NCBI GenBank assembly: GCA_036502765.1 | Contig: DASXXX010000090.1 | Location: 1 to 14,786, forward strand | Direction of reading: 5' to 3' | Source: DASUAS01 sp036502765 | GTDB taxonomy: Bacteria > Actinomycetota > Acidimicrobiia > IMCC26256 > DASPTH01 | DNA length: 14,786 nt | Shown: piece after piece, positions 14,009 through 14,786 of the stretch | Position numbering within the stretch: position 1 is the first letter of the stretch | How the letters are laid out: each line of letters starts with the position of its first letter | The notes under the pieces: model-generated | Told to the model about the DNA's origin: nothing | The model's database searches: none | What the model saw: only the letters and a program-made list of their open reading frames with translations | Made by a program: the position numbers and the translations under genes

Positions 14009-14680
14009 TTACAAGGAGGCGCCGGTGAGGATGCGGCGCACCTCGTCTTCCGACTCCGGCGTGACCATCGCCAGCACCTCGTCGCCCGCCTCGAACACCG
14101 AGTCGCCGCGCGGCATCACCACGTGCTCGTCGCGCACGATGGCGACGACGGTGGCGTTGCGCGGCACGTCGATGTCCTTCAGTGCCCGGTCGATGACCGG
14201 CGAGTCGTCGGCGAGGGTGACCTCCACGAGGCGGGCCTGACCGCCTTCGAACTGGAGGATCCGCACCAGGCGACCGACGGTCACCGCCTCTTCGACCAGC
14301 GCGGTGATGAGGTGCGGGGTCGACACCGAGAGGTCGACGCCCCAGTTCTCGTTGAACAGCCACTCGTTCTTCGGGTGGTTCACGCGTGCGATCACGCGCG
14401 GCACCGCGAACTCCTGCTTGGCGAGCAGCGAGAGCACGAGGTTGTCCTCGTCGTCGCCGGTCGCGGCGACGACCACGTCGCACGAGTCGAGGCCTGCGGC
14501 GCGCAGCGAGTTGACCTCACAGCAATCGGCGACGTGCCAGTCGATGCCGTCGCCCGGCTCCTGCGCCCGCTTCACGACGGAGGGGAGCTGCTCGATGACC
14601 ATGACGTCGTGGTCGGCCGCCCTGAGGTCGTTGGCGATGAACAATCCGACGTTTCCTGCACCGGCGATGGCAACGCGCAT
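14009..14680 (-). CDS. trkA: TrkA-type K+ uptake regulatory protein (RCK domains)
   Basis: A 223-residue cytoplasmic regulator of Trk/Ktr potassium transporters. The N-terminal RCK_N Rossmann domain has G7-A-G9-NV-G12 and the acidic residue E30 at the end of strand 2, indicating NAD(H) or nucleotide binding. VVVAATGDDEDNLV and VIARVNHPKNEWLF are typical of the domain. The C-terminal RCK_C domain spans about 145-220 (VIDRALKDIDVPRNATVVAI, GDEVLAMVTP). A GGAGAGGAG ribosome site (complement of 14689-14697) lies inside the preceding gene, and the ATG shares one base with that gene's stop. It corresponds to ceoB or ceoC in M. tuberculosis. The channel subunit is not in the window. Confidence 0.93.
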   Translation of the reverse strand: MRVAIAGAGNVGLFIANDLRAADHDVMVIEQLPSVVKRAQEPGDGIDWHVADCCEVNSLRAAGLDSCDVVVAATGDDEDNLVLSLLAKQEFAVPRVIARVNHPKNEWLFNENWGVDLSVSTPHLITALVEEAVTVGRLVRILQFEGGQARLVEVTLADDSPVIDRALKDIDVPRNATVVAIVRDEHVVMPRGDSVFEAGDEVLAMVTPESEDEVRRILTGASL

Positions 14681-14786
14681 CAGTGGTGCTCCTCTCCGTG
14701 CTCGAGGCGATGGCGGAGCGTGTCGAGGGCCGACACGTCGGCCGCGAAGTGCAGGATGTCGCCGTCCTGGCCGATCGCGCTCGGCG
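14680..14786 (-). CDS. C-terminal end of a gene upstream of trkA, probably a second TrkA subunit (partial)
   Basis: The minus strand is open from the window edge to a TGA at 14680-14682, encoding 35 residues. They include PSAIGQDGDILHFAADVSAL and DTLRHRLEHGEEHH. The IGQDGDILHFAAD stretch, followed by a helical tail, fits the last strand and helix of an RCK_C domain. Actinobacteria commonly have two adjacent trkA-type genes (ceoB/ceoC). The stop overlaps the trkA ATG by one base (TGATG), so the two are co-transcribed and probably coupled. The start lies outside the window. The family call is an inference from a short tail and from context. Confidence 0.65.
   Translation of the reverse strand, partial: PSAIGQDGDILHFAADVSALDTLRHRLEHGEEHH

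Noticed and set aside
12822..14240. 472-codon plus-strand frame crossing the lipoprotein and OB-fold genes
   Set aside because: It runs out of frame through two better-supported genes and has low-complexity Gly/Arg-rich sequence.

Overview
The window is gene-dense, very GC-rich chromosomal DNA with GC-ending codons and frequent GTG/TTG starts. The gene content points to an actinobacterium. It has a mycobacterial-type Tad cluster (compare Rv3660c-Rv3654c of Mycobacterium tuberculosis) near a DUF1998 helicase (compare Rv3649). It also has an OB-fold protein beside a TrkA pair (compare Rv2694c and ceoB/ceoC). A deep-branching class such as Acidimicrobiia is my inference; there is no rRNA here to confirm it.

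Layout, left to right. 12-950 (+) is a primary-type sigma-70 factor, followed by a 180-base gap with a GC palindrome and a 14-bp tandem repeat. 1131-3335 (+) is a stand-alone molybdopterin oxidoreductase. 3432-3506 (+) is a 24-residue membrane microprotein with its own promoter and a strong terminator hairpin. That hairpin lies inside the 3' end of a convergent polytopic membrane protein gene (3518-4294, -). From 4457 to 9078 (+) runs a compact Tad/Flp pilus operon: tadZ, tadA, tadB, tadC, flp pilin, tadE and a TadE/G-like gene. Most junctions overlap by 4-7 bases. The operon has a good sigma-70 promoter, and its leader can fold to hide the first ribosome binding site. A 13-bp perfect hairpin follows the pilin gene.

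On the minus strand, 13565 down to 9104 is a tight four-gene run: lipoprotein, LytR-CpsA-Psr (LCP) protein, DUF1998 helicase and membrane-anchored chagasin-like protein. The gaps are -4, 7 and 10 bases. A short divergent promoter region separates it from an OB-fold gene (13636-13989, +). The window ends with a TrkA-type potassium-uptake regulator (14009-14680, -) and the C-terminal end of the gene before it.

Functionally, most of the window concerns the cell surface: pilus assembly, glycopolymer attachment to the wall, an exported lipoprotein, an anchored protease-inhibitor-like protein and K+ uptake control. Housekeeping transcription and DNA repair genes are interspersed. I see no mobile element, CRISPR array, tRNA or rRNA. 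No whole new system is evident. The parts most worth a second look are the RNA structures of the tad operon, the TadZ with no Walker A lysines, the molybdenum enzyme with no obvious Mo-ligand residue, and the microprotein.
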